Below the pieces are notes generated by a model. The model saw only the letters and a program-made list of their open reading frames with translations. It ran no database searches and was not told the origin of the DNA. Source: Mycetohabitans endofungorum (GTDB lineage: Bacteria > Pseudomonadota > Gammaproteobacteria > Burkholderiales > Burkholderiaceae). Taken from it: DNA of 64,000 nucleotides. Location: positions 1 to 64,000 of the forward strand of contig NZ_PRDW01000011.1 in the NCBI RefSeq assembly GCF_002927045.1, in the 5' to 3' direction. Positions 37,334 through 45,558 of the stretch are shown in pieces. How positions within the stretch are numbered: the stretch's first letter is position 1; each line of letters begins with the position of its first letter. The position numbers were made by a program, and so were the translations under genes.

Positions 37334-39472
37334 TCAGCCTGGCTGTTTCTGCAGCAGGGCCTTCAGGCTCGCCAGCCGGTCCTTGGGCGTCATCGGCGCT
37401 TCGTCCTGCGTGGGCGGCGGCGCATCGTCCAGACGCATTTCCGCAATAAAGCGGGACGGCTCGCACACGAGCGTCTCCCTCGCGCGCTTTCGCTTCTTGC
37501 AATAATTCAGATGCAGGCTGCGCTGCGCGCGCGTGATCGCGACATACATCAGGCGGCGCTCCTCCTCGATCCGCGCGTCGTCGATCAGCTCATCATCGGC
37601 GCCACCGCGGTGCGGAAGAATGCCTTCCTCAACGCCCACCAAAAACACGTGTGGATACTCGAGGCCCTTCGACGCATGGATGGTGGACAGGCGTACCGCG
37701 TCCGGATCTTCGTCCTTGCCATCGAGCATCGACATCAGCGCGACGGTCTGAATCAAACCCAGCAGGTTCTTGCCGGTATCGGCCAGTCCGTCCGCATTAT
37801 CGTAGCCGTATGCGTGTTGTTCGTCATCGTCATCGGCATCCTCGCCGCCTGGCTTGTCGGTTCCGCCGAGCGTGGCATCGCGCTCCGGTTTCGTGCCCTT
37901 CTTCTTGAGCCATTCGAGGAACTCGAGCACGTTCGTCCACTTGGTCTGCGCCTGGCGCTCGTCGAATGCGTCATACAGGTACGCTTCATAATGAATGGCT
38001 TCCATTAGATCATCCAGCAGCGTCGTTGCCGGGTCGGTGCTGGCCCGCGCCGCGATGCGCTGAATGAAATCGCAGAACACCCGCAGCGGCTCGACCTGAC
38101 GTGGCGACAGCCGCGCCTCAATGCCGCCCATATAGACTGCCTCGAACAGCGACACCTTCGCCTGGCCGGCAAACGAACCGAGCGCCTCTAGCGTCGTGTT
38201 GCCCACACCGCGGCGCGGCGTGGTGATCGCGCGGATGAACGCCGGATCGTCGTCGTGATTAGCGATCAGCCGGAGATAGGCGCAGATGTCCTTGATTTCG
38301 GCGCGATCGAAGAATGACTGTCCGCCGGACAACACGTACGGGATACGCTCGCGGCGCAGCACCTGCTCGAAGATCCGGGCCTGGAAGTTGCCCCGATACA
38401 GGATCGCATAGTTGCGGAACTGCGCGCGGCGTTCGAACTTGTGCGCCGATAGGCGGAACACCACCGATTCCGCTTCGTGCTCTTCGTCATTGCATGGCGT
38501 CACGGTAATCGTGTCACCCATGCCATGCTCGGACCACAGCTTCTTCTCGAACAGTTTCGGGTTTTGCGCGATCACGCTGTTCGCGGCGTTCAGGATGCGC
38601 ACCGTCGAGCGGTAGTTTTGCTCGAGTTTGATGACCTTCAGACGAGGGAAGTCCACCTGCAATTGCGCGAGGTTCTCCAATGTCGCGCCGCGCCAGCCGT
38701 AGATCGCCTGGTCATCGTCGCCGACTGCCGTGAACGCCGCGCGCGGACCGGCGAGCAGCTTCAGCAGCTCGTACTGGCACGCGTTGGTGTCCTGGTACTC
38801 GTCCACCAGCAGGTAGCGCAGCCGGTTCTGCCATTTGTCGCGCACCGGCTCATTGCCGCGGAACAATTCCGTGGGCAGCCGGATCAAGTCGTCGAAGTCC
38901 ACCGCCTGATACGCGTGCAGCGTCGCCGCGTAATTGCGGAACACGATCGCCGCCTGCATCTCGTCCTCGTTCTGCGCGAGCACACTGGCCTGTTCCGGCG
39001 TGACCATGCCGTTTTTCCATAGCGAGATGATCGACTGGATCCTGCGAATCAGTCCTTTATCCGTCGTGCCGACCTGCTCCTGAATCATGGCGAAGCAATC
39101 GTCCGCGTCCATGATCGAGAATTGCGGCTTCAAGCCGACATGTGCCGCTTCCTGACGCAGGATTTGTACGCCCAGCGAATGGAACGTGCATACCGTCAGC
39201 TGATTGACGGGCAATTTGCGGCCTTCCTTGCCAGGCGCCGTCAGCGTTTTGCCCTCGAGCAGCTTGCCAACCCGTTCGCGCATTTCGGCTGCCGCCTTGT
39301 TCGTGAAGGTGACCGCTGCAATGTGACGTGGCTCGAAACCTTTTGCCTCGATCAAATGGGCGATCTTCTGCGTGATGACACGCGTCTTACCACTGCCGGC
39401 GCCGGCAAGCACGAGGCAGGGGCCGTCGAGATAGGTGACGGCGGCACTTTGCGCGGGGTTTAGGCCATACAT
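37334..39472 (-). CDS. rep: ATP-dependent DNA helicase Rep
   Basis: A 712-residue superfamily 1A 3'-5' helicase that clears proteins ahead of replication forks. The start LNPAQSAAVTYLDGPCLVLA with Walker A AGAGSGKTRVIT and HIAAVTFTNKAAAEMRERV closely follows Rep, not UvrD. DEYQDTN, GDDDQAIYGWRGA, QNYRS, TIHASKGLEYPHVFL and VAITRA complete the helicase motifs. ATG 39472 is used because homologues start at this point. A short acidic insertion (GGEDADDDDEQHAYG) is present in the 2B/2A region. Confidence 0.93.
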   Translation of the reverse strand: MYGLNPAQSAAVTYLDGPCLVLAGAGSGKTRVITQKIAHLIEAKGFEPRHIAAVTFTNKAAAEMRERVGKLLEGKTLTAPGKEGRKLPVNQLTVCTFHSLGVQILRQEAAHVGLKPQFSIMDADDCFAMIQEQVGTTDKGLIRRIQSIISLWKNGMVTPEQASVLAQNEDEMQAAIVFRNYAATLHAYQAVDFDDLIRLPTELFRGNEPVRDKWQNRLRYLLVDEYQDTNACQYELLKLLAGPRAAFTAVGDDDQAIYGWRGATLENLAQLQVDFPRLKVIKLEQNYRSTVRILNAANSVIAQNPKLFEKKLWSEHGMGDTITVTPCNDEEHEAESVVFRLSAHKFERRAQFRNYAILYRGNFQARIFEQVLRRERIPYVLSGGQSFFDRAEIKDICAYLRLIANHDDDPAFIRAITTPRRGVGNTTLEALGSFAGQAKVSLFEAVYMGGIEARLSPRQVEPLRVFCDFIQRIAARASTDPATTLLDDLMEAIHYEAYLYDAFDERQAQTKWTNVLEFLEWLKKKGTKPERDATLGGTDKPGGEDADDDDEQHAYGYDNADGLADTGKNLLGLIQTVALMSMLDGKDEDPDAVRLSTIHASKGLEYPHVFLVGVEEGILPHRGGADDELIDDARIEEERRLMYVAITRAQRSLHLNYCKKRKRARETLVCEPSRFIAEMRLDDAPPPTQDEAPMTPKDRLASLKALLQKQPG

Positions 39473-39550
39473 GGAGCGTAGCGGAGGGCGACGACGCGCG
39501 CTGCACGGATGCATCGCGTCGAACGATGTGGTTCGCTGGGACCGGGGATG

Positions 39551-39578
39551 TTAACACAGCGGCGCTAACACAGCGGCG
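39551..39578. repeat. 14-bp tandem duplication
   Basis: The unit TAACACAGCGGCG with its preceding base occurs twice head to tail (39551-39564 and 39565-39578) just upstream of rep. It is a small local duplication with no evident function. Confidence 0.6.
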
Positions 39579-39654
39579 CGTCGTGGACAGCCGACGCGCC
39601 GCGTGGGCCTAAAGTTCGGAGACGGGTTGACTGCGCCGCTCCGTGCCGATCCGG

Positions 39655-40269
39655 CTATTTGGCTGCGCCTACCATATAGTCAACGGCCGCCTTAACGTCG
39701 GCATCGGACGCATTCGAGCCGCCTTTGGGCGGCATCGCGCCCTTGCCGTGCAGCGCGTAATGGTAGACAGTGTCCATCGACTCCTTTAGCCGTGGCGCCC
39801 AGGCGGCCTTGTCACCGAGCTTGGGTGCGCCGGCTACGCCGGCGCCATGACACGCTTGGCAGACCTGCTGGTACAGCGCCTTGCCGGTCTGCGCGGCGTC
39901 CGCGCTTGCGGACGTGGCGGCGCTGCCGGACGGCGGCGCCGAAGGAATCGCGGCGATTGCGGCTGCGGCGGCTTGCGCGTTGCTGCTACTTGCCGACGCG
40001 GCGGATTGCGTTGCGGCGGCCGATGTGTCGGACGCGCGTTGGCCTTGGCCTAGGGTGCTCGCGTCGCGGATCTCCACGTGGGCTACGGGTGCGATACGGC
40101 GGTAAACCTGCTCGTCCGACAAACCGTCGGTGCCGGCACCGGTGCGGGTGGCGTTGTCCACATAATTGACGAGCAACGCAATGATGATGACCGGGAGCGC
40201 AAAGCTGGCAATGACCAGCGCAATGAGTTGCTTCGGATTTTTGATTGGGGCTTCGTGTGCTTCGCTCAT
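39655..40269 (-). CDS. Membrane-anchored cytochrome c (class I, c5-like)
   Basis: A 204-residue protein with an N-terminal membrane anchor (IALVIASFALPVIIIALLVN), an Ala/Ser-rich linker, and a C-terminal heme domain. Heme attaches at CQACH, and the axial Met lies in GAMPPKGGS. The pattern fits small c5/cytochrome c-type electron carriers facing the periplasm. ATG 40269 is preferred over the much longer frame, whose N-terminus is not cytochrome-like. It is likely an electron donor to a terminal oxidase or other periplasmic partner. Confidence 0.88.
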   Translation of the reverse strand: MSEAHEAPIKNPKQLIALVIASFALPVIIIALLVNYVDNATRTGAGTDGLSDEQVYRRIAPVAHVEIRDASTLGQGQRASDTSAAATQSAASASSSNAQAAAAAIAAIPSAPPSGSAATSASADAAQTGKALYQQVCQACHGAGVAGAPKLGDKAAWAPRLKESMDTVYHYALHGKGAMPPKGGSNASDADVKAAVDYMVGAAK

Positions 40270-40640
40270 GCTGTCTCGTCTCTCTAATAATGGATTCGGT
40301 AAAGCGTGGTAGCGAACGACAGGACCTGCCAGAACGACTGCCGATAACAACCGTCGATCGATTATAGACGCAAAGAAACGGGACGTGACGGAGCTTCCCG
40401 TGCTATTAAGCGTGCGTTTGCCCAATCAGAGCCCGAATGTACCGGTGCAAATCTTTACCTCGCGTCGTCACCTACTGAGAGCTTGGTAGGCTGGGGGGCG
40501 TCCATGTACGGGAATCGGTGCGGGACCGCGATGGCTGGGGGCTGGTATTTCCCCCACATCGGATGGACGACACAGTCGAGTTGCGTTATACTTTTAGACT
40601 GCTTTGGCGTCCGTTTCCCTCGGATACCCTTCAATGCGAT
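40270..40640. other. Gap before tRNA-Arg
   Basis: About 370 bases with no supported CDS. TATACT at about 40587-40592 could be the -10 element of the tRNA gene; no clear -35 was found. Confidence 0.35.
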
Positions 40641-40716
40641 GCGCCCGTAGCTCAATGGATAGAGTACTGCCCTCCGAAGGCAGGGGTTGCTGGTTCGATC
40701 CCAGCCGGGCGCGCCA
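40641..40716 (+). tRNA. tRNA-Arg(CCG)
   Basis: A 76-nt cloverleaf with encoded CCA. The acceptor stem pairs GCGCCCG (40641-40647) with CGGGCGC (40706-40712). The anticodon stem CTGCC/GGCAG encloses CTCCGAA, giving anticodon CCG at 40675-40677, which reads CGG. The T arm is GCTGG/CCAGC around TTCGATC. Its 3' half is repeated at 42418, showing use as an integration target. Confidence 0.97.
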
Positions 40717-40734
40717 AGCTGGACAACGGTTTTC
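40679..40734. repeat. att direct repeat, proximal copy (in tRNA-Arg)
   Basis: A 56-bp segment spanning the anticodon-arm 3' side to 18 bases past the tRNA CCA. It matches 42418-42473 at 54 of 56 positions, with differences at 40700 and at the base after CCAA. This is the classic signature of site-specific integration at a tRNA 3' end. Confidence 0.9.
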
Positions 40735-40769
40735 TGCGATTCCCTCTTTCTGGGTTACCCCCGGTATAG

Positions 40770-41170
40770 CTAAAATACAGCTAACTTCCGTTCGTCGTGT
40801 AGCTTCGTGAGCGGCGTCACCCATTGCATCAGTTGGTCGGCATGACAGGTGCACGTACCGCTGCACCATCTCTAGCGTTTGCCAGCCGCCCAATTCCTTC
40901 AGCACCTGCAACGGCGTGCCGCGCTGCACGTGCCAACTCGCCCAGGTGTGCCGCAAGTCGTTTTTCGAAAATATAGGTACGCACAGCCTCTTCGATGAAA
41001 CGGGAAAACTTGCCCTTGCAGCCGCCGCCTTGCAATGCAAGGAACATGCGCGCGGACTAATCCGTGTCCGGCGACACGGCGATGTTCCAGCGAACCGTGT
41101 TCGTGAATGGTTTGTCACACACGTTTTGCCTTTCTCAAGGCGGCAATCCCGACTCCAGCGCGGTGACATC
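40770..41170 (-). pseudogene. Tyrosine integrase remnant, islet 1
   Basis: The C-terminal catalytic core is recognisable: NDLRHTWASWHVQRGTPLQ (RH box), LKELGGWQTLEMVQRYVHLS (second active-site box with Tyr). A frame change follows and ALMQW-type tail residues TPLTKLHDERKLAVF end at a stop at 40770-40772. The N-terminal half and core-binding domain are absent, so the gene is dead. It points at the tRNA-Arg att site, the position usual for the integrase of an element inserted there. Confidence 0.8.
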
Positions 41171-41224
41171 GCCAAATAATTGTTTGGCGACTTCTGTTTT
41201 GTAGGGCGCAGTGCTTGCCATTTT

Positions 41225-41236
41225 ACCTGAACAGGT
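41225..41236. promoter_or_regulatory. Candidate operator of the HigBA-type module
   Basis: An inverted repeat ACCTG-AA-CAGGT lies 13 bases before the toxin start, followed by an AT-rich TATAAA. The position suits autorepression by the downstream antitoxin, but this is inferred from position and symmetry only. Confidence 0.5.
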
Positions 41237-41249
41237 ATAAATTGTTTCC

Positions 41250-41627
41250 ATGTCTGGCAAAGAAAAACCGCTTGAATGGATCGCGAGCAGCTACAAGGAT
41301 CTGATGGCGTTGCCACCTGAGGTGCGCAGGCGTTTCGGTTATGCGCTGTCGTTGGCGCAGAGGGGCGATCAAGATGACGCTGTAAAAGTGCTCAAAGGTT
41401 TCGGCGGTGCCGGCGTGCTAGAGGTAGTCGAGGATGATGCTGGCGGCACGTACCGGGCCGTCTACACGGTGAAGTTTGCGGAAGCGGTGTTCGTCCTACA
41501 CTGCTTTCAGAAGAAGAGCAAGAGCGGGATCGCCACGCCGAAGGCAGACATAGACATCATTCGCGCTCGGCTGAAAGTGGCCGAAGCATGGGCACAGGAG
41601 CTACGAAATGCAAAAACGAATCATTAA
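41250..41627 (+). CDS. HigB-like (RelE superfamily, phage Gp49-type) toxin
   Basis: A 125-residue protein that would inhibit translation by cutting mRNA on the ribosome. It starts KPLEWIASSYKDLMALPPEV. The core GGTYRAVYTVKFAEAVFVLH with CFQKKSKSGIATPKADIDII is the hallmark of this subfamily, with basic residues on the last strand and the C-terminal helix. It overlaps the antitoxin gene by 20 bases, toxin first as in higBA. It lies inside the att-bounded islet, where it may act as an addiction module. Confidence 0.88.
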   Translation: MSGKEKPLEWIASSYKDLMALPPEVRRRFGYALSLAQRGDQDDAVKVLKGFGGAGVLEVVEDDAGGTYRAVYTVKFAEAVFVLHCFQKKSKSGIATPKADIDIIRARLKVAEAWAQELRNAKTNH

Positions 41628-41943
41628 AGGCGTCGAGGTTCAGCGCAGCTCAGGCAACGTCTTTGCCGACCTTGGACTGCCCGATGCCGAAAAGCTTAAG
41701 ATCAAGACCGGCCTGGTGGTCGAGATCAGGAAGGCAATGCGCGCCCTCGGGCTGACACAACAAGAAGCGGCCAAACGCATGGGCGTGCCGCAACCGAAGG
41801 TGTCAGGAATGATGCGTGGTGACTTTACCAACCTGTCTGAGCGCAAGCTAATGGACTGTTTGAACCGCCTCGGCTATGACATCGAAATAAAGGTGCGGCC
41901 GGCAGCCGAGCCGGTCGGACATCTGACGCTCGCGCTCGCTTGA
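41608..41943 (+). CDS. HigA-like XRE-family antitoxin
   Basis: A 111-residue protein that should neutralise the upstream toxin and repress the pair. The helix-turn-helix is LGLTQQEAAKRMGVPQPKVS, followed by the family segment MMRGDFTNLSERKLMDCLNR and YDIEIKVRP. Its start lies within the toxin gene, so the two are coupled. It is complete. Confidence 0.88.
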   Translation: MQKRIIKGVEVQRSSGNVFADLGLPDAEKLKIKTGLVVEIRKAMRALGLTQQEAAKRMGVPQPKVSGMMRGDFTNLSERKLMDCLNRLGYDIEIKVRPAAEPVGHLTLALA

Positions 41944-42417
41944 CCCAGTGCTACCCAATGGGTGCCTGCATTACCGATGAAGCGTGGGGCAACTGCCTCA
42001 CGAGAATATCGAGACGGCTTCGCTACTGCGTACTGTCGATGGTGCCTGCGTACTGTCGATTGTCGTGGACGATTGCACAGCGATCTTAACGATGACGAAT
42101 ACGCCACGCCGACGCAGCTTCGCACTGACCTGTTGACGCTGCATCAACTGCCGATGGCGGTCATCAACGAGGGATTGCGCAGCTAGGTCGCTGACCTCTG
42201 TTTAAATTAGCCGGCGATCTGGGCAAACAGGTTTCCTACATGATGACCAAGCTGGAAGAGATTCAGAACACGCTGTCAGAGTTGACGGCGCTGTATCCAG
42301 ACAGCTTGTGCTACGGTGAATTAGACGACGACTGCTTGTTCCGCACAAATCCTGGCGGCGGAATTGTCAGCGGTTCCGGCATACATCACCACGTTGGCAT
42401 GGTCAATCGCTTCCAAT
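41944..42417. other. Islet 1 remainder with eroded frames
   Basis: No intact gene. A 15-bp direct repeat, CTGCGTACTGTCGAT, occurs at 42026-42040 and 42046-42060. A frame from 42240 begins TKLEEIQNTLSELTALYPDS and then runs into the att repeat. It may be the front of a phage-type gene cut off by the recombination that formed the islet, but I do not recognise it. Confidence 0.45.
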
Positions 42418-42473
42418 GGCAGGGGTTGCTGGTTCGATTCCAGCCGGGCGCGCCAAACTGGACAACGGTTTTC
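42418..42473. repeat. att direct repeat, distal copy
   Basis: This 56-bp copy of the tRNA-Arg 3' region (54 of 56 identical to 40679-40734) lies 1739 bp downstream in the same orientation. It preserves the T arm, acceptor 3' strand, CCA and 17-18 further bases, and closes islet 1. Confidence 0.9.
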
Positions 42474-42504
42474 GGCGCTTTCGCTACTTCATCGATTTCT
42501 CCCA

Positions 42505-42700
42505 CTACAGTGAAATTACAGTTAGCTGGTGACGGCCAGCGGCGTTTCGATTGTCGCTGACGAGGTTTCCTGCGGTAACCTGATGATTGGAGCCGCCGGC
42601 AGGTACGGCCGTATCTACTGCGCCAGGTGAACCGCCGACAGGTGCGCGTAGCGCTGCATCATTTCGAGCGTTCCCCATCCACCATGTGCGCCGCAGACTG
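42505..42700 (-). pseudogene. Second tyrosine integrase remnant, beyond the distal att
   Basis: On the minus strand the sequence around 42640-42690 encodes GGWGTLEMMQRYAHLSAVHL, the integrase active-site Tyr box. It sits at the same distance and orientation from the distal att repeat as the first integrase does from the tRNA. The rest is missing. This suggests a second element once inserted in tandem at the same site. Confidence 0.7.
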
Positions 42701-43808
42701 TGTCACCAAAAGTCGCGAATACCGGCCAACTTGATTGTCGCCGTGCGGTCACTATTATCGCCGGCTTTATTCTGTACGCGACCGGTGCCGTGCCACCTAT
42801 CGACGTGGCATCAGCCTAGGGGTTCACACTATGTCGGTTTGAAGTTGGCTTTGGAGCGAGAAATCTCCAAAGCCCCAATTCAAGCAGATCGAGTATTGCC
42901 TGCTACGCTGGCGTGGCAATGTGAGCCCGAAGTTCTCAACGCGGTTTTTTAGGCGGAAAGTGACGCGATTTGCCTTCGCGCTTTGCGGTGAAGCGCCATG
43001 ATCTACTGCCTCTGTGCAGTTACGTTAAAAATATGGAGCGTTTTGTTTGCTTTATCTAAATTCAGGGTCAAGCCGGCTCTTCAATCGAAAGTTTCCCGCG
43101 TTGTCCTTTTCCCATTTATTGTTGTTATTGGCATGAATGCGCGTGCGTGAGTGCGGTATCTATTTTCCGTTTTGCGCTGTGCGGTCTCCTCATTCAATAT
43201 TTACCGACACAACACATCATTCTTTGCTTGCTGCCGAGAGGCTTGCCGACATCATCGCAAGTCGCGTATATGTGCCGCACTCCTGGAGCGAGCGAAACAA
43301 CGCGACGAGTGCCAGTGACAACGGCGCCCGTCAGGGGCCGATGAAGCGGAGTACTCCTAGGGTGATAGTGGAGTTTCCACAATAACCGTGCGGCAGTTTG
43401 TAAGCCTTGTACTCATGTGATTGCTTGTCGGATTATATTCGGTATGAAGCCGCTATGAAACACAAGGGATACTAAGCCGCCAATTATCATGGTGCATTTG
43501 CCAACACTCCTTGTTACGCGCCTGACGGGGAAATATACTAGGAGGTATTGTGACTAAGGAAAAGCCGAGGTGGGCTGACGAGGTATTAATTTAGGATCAG
43601 CTAACAAAACAGGTTACTATGGTTGCTAAGGAATGGAGATCAAGGTCGCAATGTAACTATTCCTGTTCCGCCTGGATCATTTTGGACACTTTGGATTAAC
43701 ACTACTTCTGTGGAGGATGTCTCGGAATCGTTAATACATAACTGTCGCTCACCATTCAAGCCATATTTATTCGTAATATAGTATCGAATCGATAATAAGA
43801 TTAATTAC
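42701..43808. other. Gene-poor, AT-richer accessory stretch
   Basis: About 1.1 kb without a supported gene. A 22-bp piece at about 42757-42780 (CGCCGGCTTTATTCTGTACG) nearly repeats the portal gene fragment at 44565-44590, so it is probably a scrap of phage portal sequence. Base composition becomes AT-richer from about 43000 on, unlike the core chromosome. Confidence 0.45.
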
Positions 43809-44216
43809 ATGCGTCAGGGATTAATTTTTATAGCCGTTGCATCTATCATAAGTGGATGCGCTCATACCACAGCGAATCCTGTACAAGTGGCACAGGTCGG
43901 CGACGAGAGCATGAGTTGCCGAACAATCGTCAACGAAATAGAAGACATGAAGGCGCTAGTACTTTCTACTCAAAGTGAGGGAAATGTTAAGACGGCCAAA
44001 AACGTTGGCTTGGGGGTGGCAGGTGCGTTCCTGCTTGTGCCATGGTTCTTTATGGATCTAGGGAACGCTCCTACGGTCGAGCAGAAAGCTGCGCAAGCGC
44101 GAATTAAGCGGCTTACAGCGTTGTATGAGGACAAAAAATGCGTAGGTCCAACTACGGATAGTGCAATAGCACCTGCGCCTGCAAGCAGTGCGACGGCGTC
44201 AAATAGCATGCAATGA
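43809..44216 (+). CDS. Small lipoprotein of unknown function
   Basis: A 135-residue protein with a lipoprotein signal (LIFIAVASIISGC, lipobox ISGC, Cys17). The mature part has MSCRTIVNEIEDMKALV, a Gly-rich hydrophobic stretch (VGLGVAGAFLLVPWFFMDL), and a helix ending QARIKRLTALYEDKKC. Two cysteines flank the helical core. Small lipoproteins with this layout (paired Cys, glycine-rich membrane-like middle, C-terminal coiled helix) are widespread in proteobacteria and phages but have no assigned role. It is more AT-rich than the core genes, consistent with acquisition by transfer. Confidence 0.65.
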   Translation: MRQGLIFIAVASIISGCAHTTANPVQVAQVGDESMSCRTIVNEIEDMKALVLSTQSEGNVKTAKNVGLGVAGAFLLVPWFFMDLGNAPTVEQKAAQARIKRLTALYEDKKCVGPTTDSAIAPAPASSATASNSMQ

Positions 44217-44233
44217 TCGAAGGCGGCCTCACT

Positions 44234-44490
44234 TCACACATACCGCCCGAACCACACCACGCGCCCAATGACAGCGCCCCCCGCTGATCATTCACGTCTT
44301 CTATTGGCGCCTCATACGACGGCGGGTAATTTGGGTTCGCGGAGATTACCCGAAGAAAGGGGCCGTGCAAGCGTTGCAGTCGCTTCACAAGTAGCTGACC
44401 GTCCACTCGAATAACGTAGATGCCGTTCTGCGACGACGTGAATGCATAATTGATAAGAATATTGTCACCGTCGTGCAGCACAGGGTACCT
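44234..44490 (-). pseudogene. Phage repressor (peptidase S24 domain) C-terminal fragment
   Basis: On the minus strand, PVLHDGDNILINYAFTSSQ followed by GIYVIRVDGQLLVKRLQRLH and VISANPNYPP is the C-terminal LexA/CI-type S24 domain, with the catalytic lysine expected in VDGQLLVKRL. A frame change at the C-run near 44276-44282 precedes the true tail VIGRVVWFGRYV. The DNA-binding N-terminal half is gone, replaced at about 44485 by the portal fragment on the other strand. Confidence 0.75.
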
Positions 44491-44971
44491 TGGCGCATTG
44501 CACGCGGCGTGGCTCAACGAGTCATCGACGCTGTTTCGGTGTCGCTACTACGAGAATGGCAGTCACGCCGGCTTTATCCTGTACGTGACGGATCCGGCAC
44601 AGAATCAGGACAACATGCGCGCCGCGCTCAAAAGCGCGAAGGGGCCGGGCAATTTCCGTAACCTCTTTTACTACACGCCCCATGGCAAGAAAGACGGGAT
44701 CCAGCTGATTCCGGTATCGGAAGCGGCCGCCAAAGACGAGTGCTTCAATATCAGGAATGCCACACGTGATAATTTGCTGGCCGCACACCGCGTGCCGCCG
44801 CAATGGCTGGGGATCGTGTCGGGCAACACCGGCGGCTTTGAGGCGGCCAAAGTGTTCGGGCGCAATAAGATCCTGCCGCTGCAGGCGCAGTTTCTGGCGT
44901 TCAACGAATGGGTGGGCGATGAAGTCGTACGGTTCGAGCCGTACGCGAACGACGTTCAGGCGGCAGCCTGA
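44484..44971 (+). pseudogene. Phage portal protein (PBSX-type) C-terminal fragment
   Basis: The frame reads LGALHAAWLNESSTLFRCRY, YENGSHAGFILYVTD, then HRVPPQWLGIVSGNTGGFEA and FNEWVGDEVVRFEPY, the C-terminal half of a head-tail portal protein. The N-terminal half is missing and the start is a chance one. The 5' end abuts the repressor remnant, so two distant phage genes have been joined by deletion or inversion. Confidence 0.8.
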
Positions 44972-45095
44972 GTCGTCGCGAACGCGGGTTGCCTGCCATG
45001 GCCTTTGCATTTTTTCTTGTGACGGCGACGAGCGGAAGCCCGCAACGCATACGGTACTGCTCGCCGTGGCAAATTAGCGACTATAACTCGCACAT

Positions 45096-45125
45096 GCATA
45101 TACTAGACCGTCTGGTACAGTATAT
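45096..45125. promoter_or_regulatory. Candidate TetR-family operator and promoter for doxX-tetR
   Basis: The segment around TAGACCGTCTGGTACAGTA holds the palindrome AGACCGTCT, a shape common in operators of TetR-family regulators. AT-rich TATATACT follows. It lies 30-60 bases before the doxX start, so autoregulation by the TetR gene of the operon is likely but unproven. Confidence 0.5.
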
Positions 45126-45156
45126 ACTTCCCCGACATCAATCTTCGGGACCGTGA

Positions 45157-45558
45157 ATGCCAACTTTTCTCGCCGTTGTTCTGGGAAGTCCGATCATTTT
45201 GGTAGTCGGTCGGATAATTCTCACGACGCTTTTCTGGAGCGCCGGTATCTTTGGACTATTTAACTTTTCATCCATCGTTTCGGAAATGGAAGCTGTTGTC
45301 CTTCCCGCGCCAGCCGCTTTTGCGGTTGCGACGATATCGGTGCAGCTCCTTGGATCGTTTCTTCTGATTGGAAACTTCAATGGCTGGGGGTGGATCGGTG
45401 CGGGCGCACTCGGAGTGTTCACGCTTTTAACCATCCCTTACGGTCACGCATTTTGGACTTTCCCGGAGCCGCGTCGAACCGAAGAATTGCATATCGCGCT
45501 CGAACATATTTCGGTTGCAGGCGGTATGCTGATGGCAGCAATTGCCACTCTAAAATGA
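45157..45558 (+). CDS. DoxX-family inner-membrane protein
   Basis: A 133-residue, four-helix membrane protein. The first part has ILTTLFWSAGIFGLFNF, and the family segment YGHAFWTFPEPRRTEELHIA leads to LEHISVAGGMLMAA. DoxX proteins are often linked to redox or electrophile stress responses. It overlaps the tetR start by four bases (ATGA), so the regulator probably controls it. Confidence 0.8.
   Translation: MPTFLAVVLGSPIILVVGRIILTTLFWSAGIFGLFNFSSIVSEMEAVVLPAPAAFAVATISVQLLGSFLLIGNFNGWGWIGAGALGVFTLLTIPYGHAFWTFPEPRRTEELHIALEHISVAGGMLMAAIATLK

Noticed and set aside
40594-41316. Single 240-residue minus-strand frame reading from the integrase through the tRNA
   Set aside because: The segment ARLGSNQQPLPSEG is just the antisense of tRNA-Arg. 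The native integrase end appears in another frame and stops at 40770, so the long frame is an artefact of a frameshift.
41962-42186. 74-residue frame in islet 1
   Set aside because: It has no domain signal, spans the 15-bp duplication, and has no RBS. It is treated as eroded sequence.
44450-44480. N-terminal residues of the portal frame before LGALHAAW
   Set aside because: These codons are antisense to the repressor remnant and are not portal-like.
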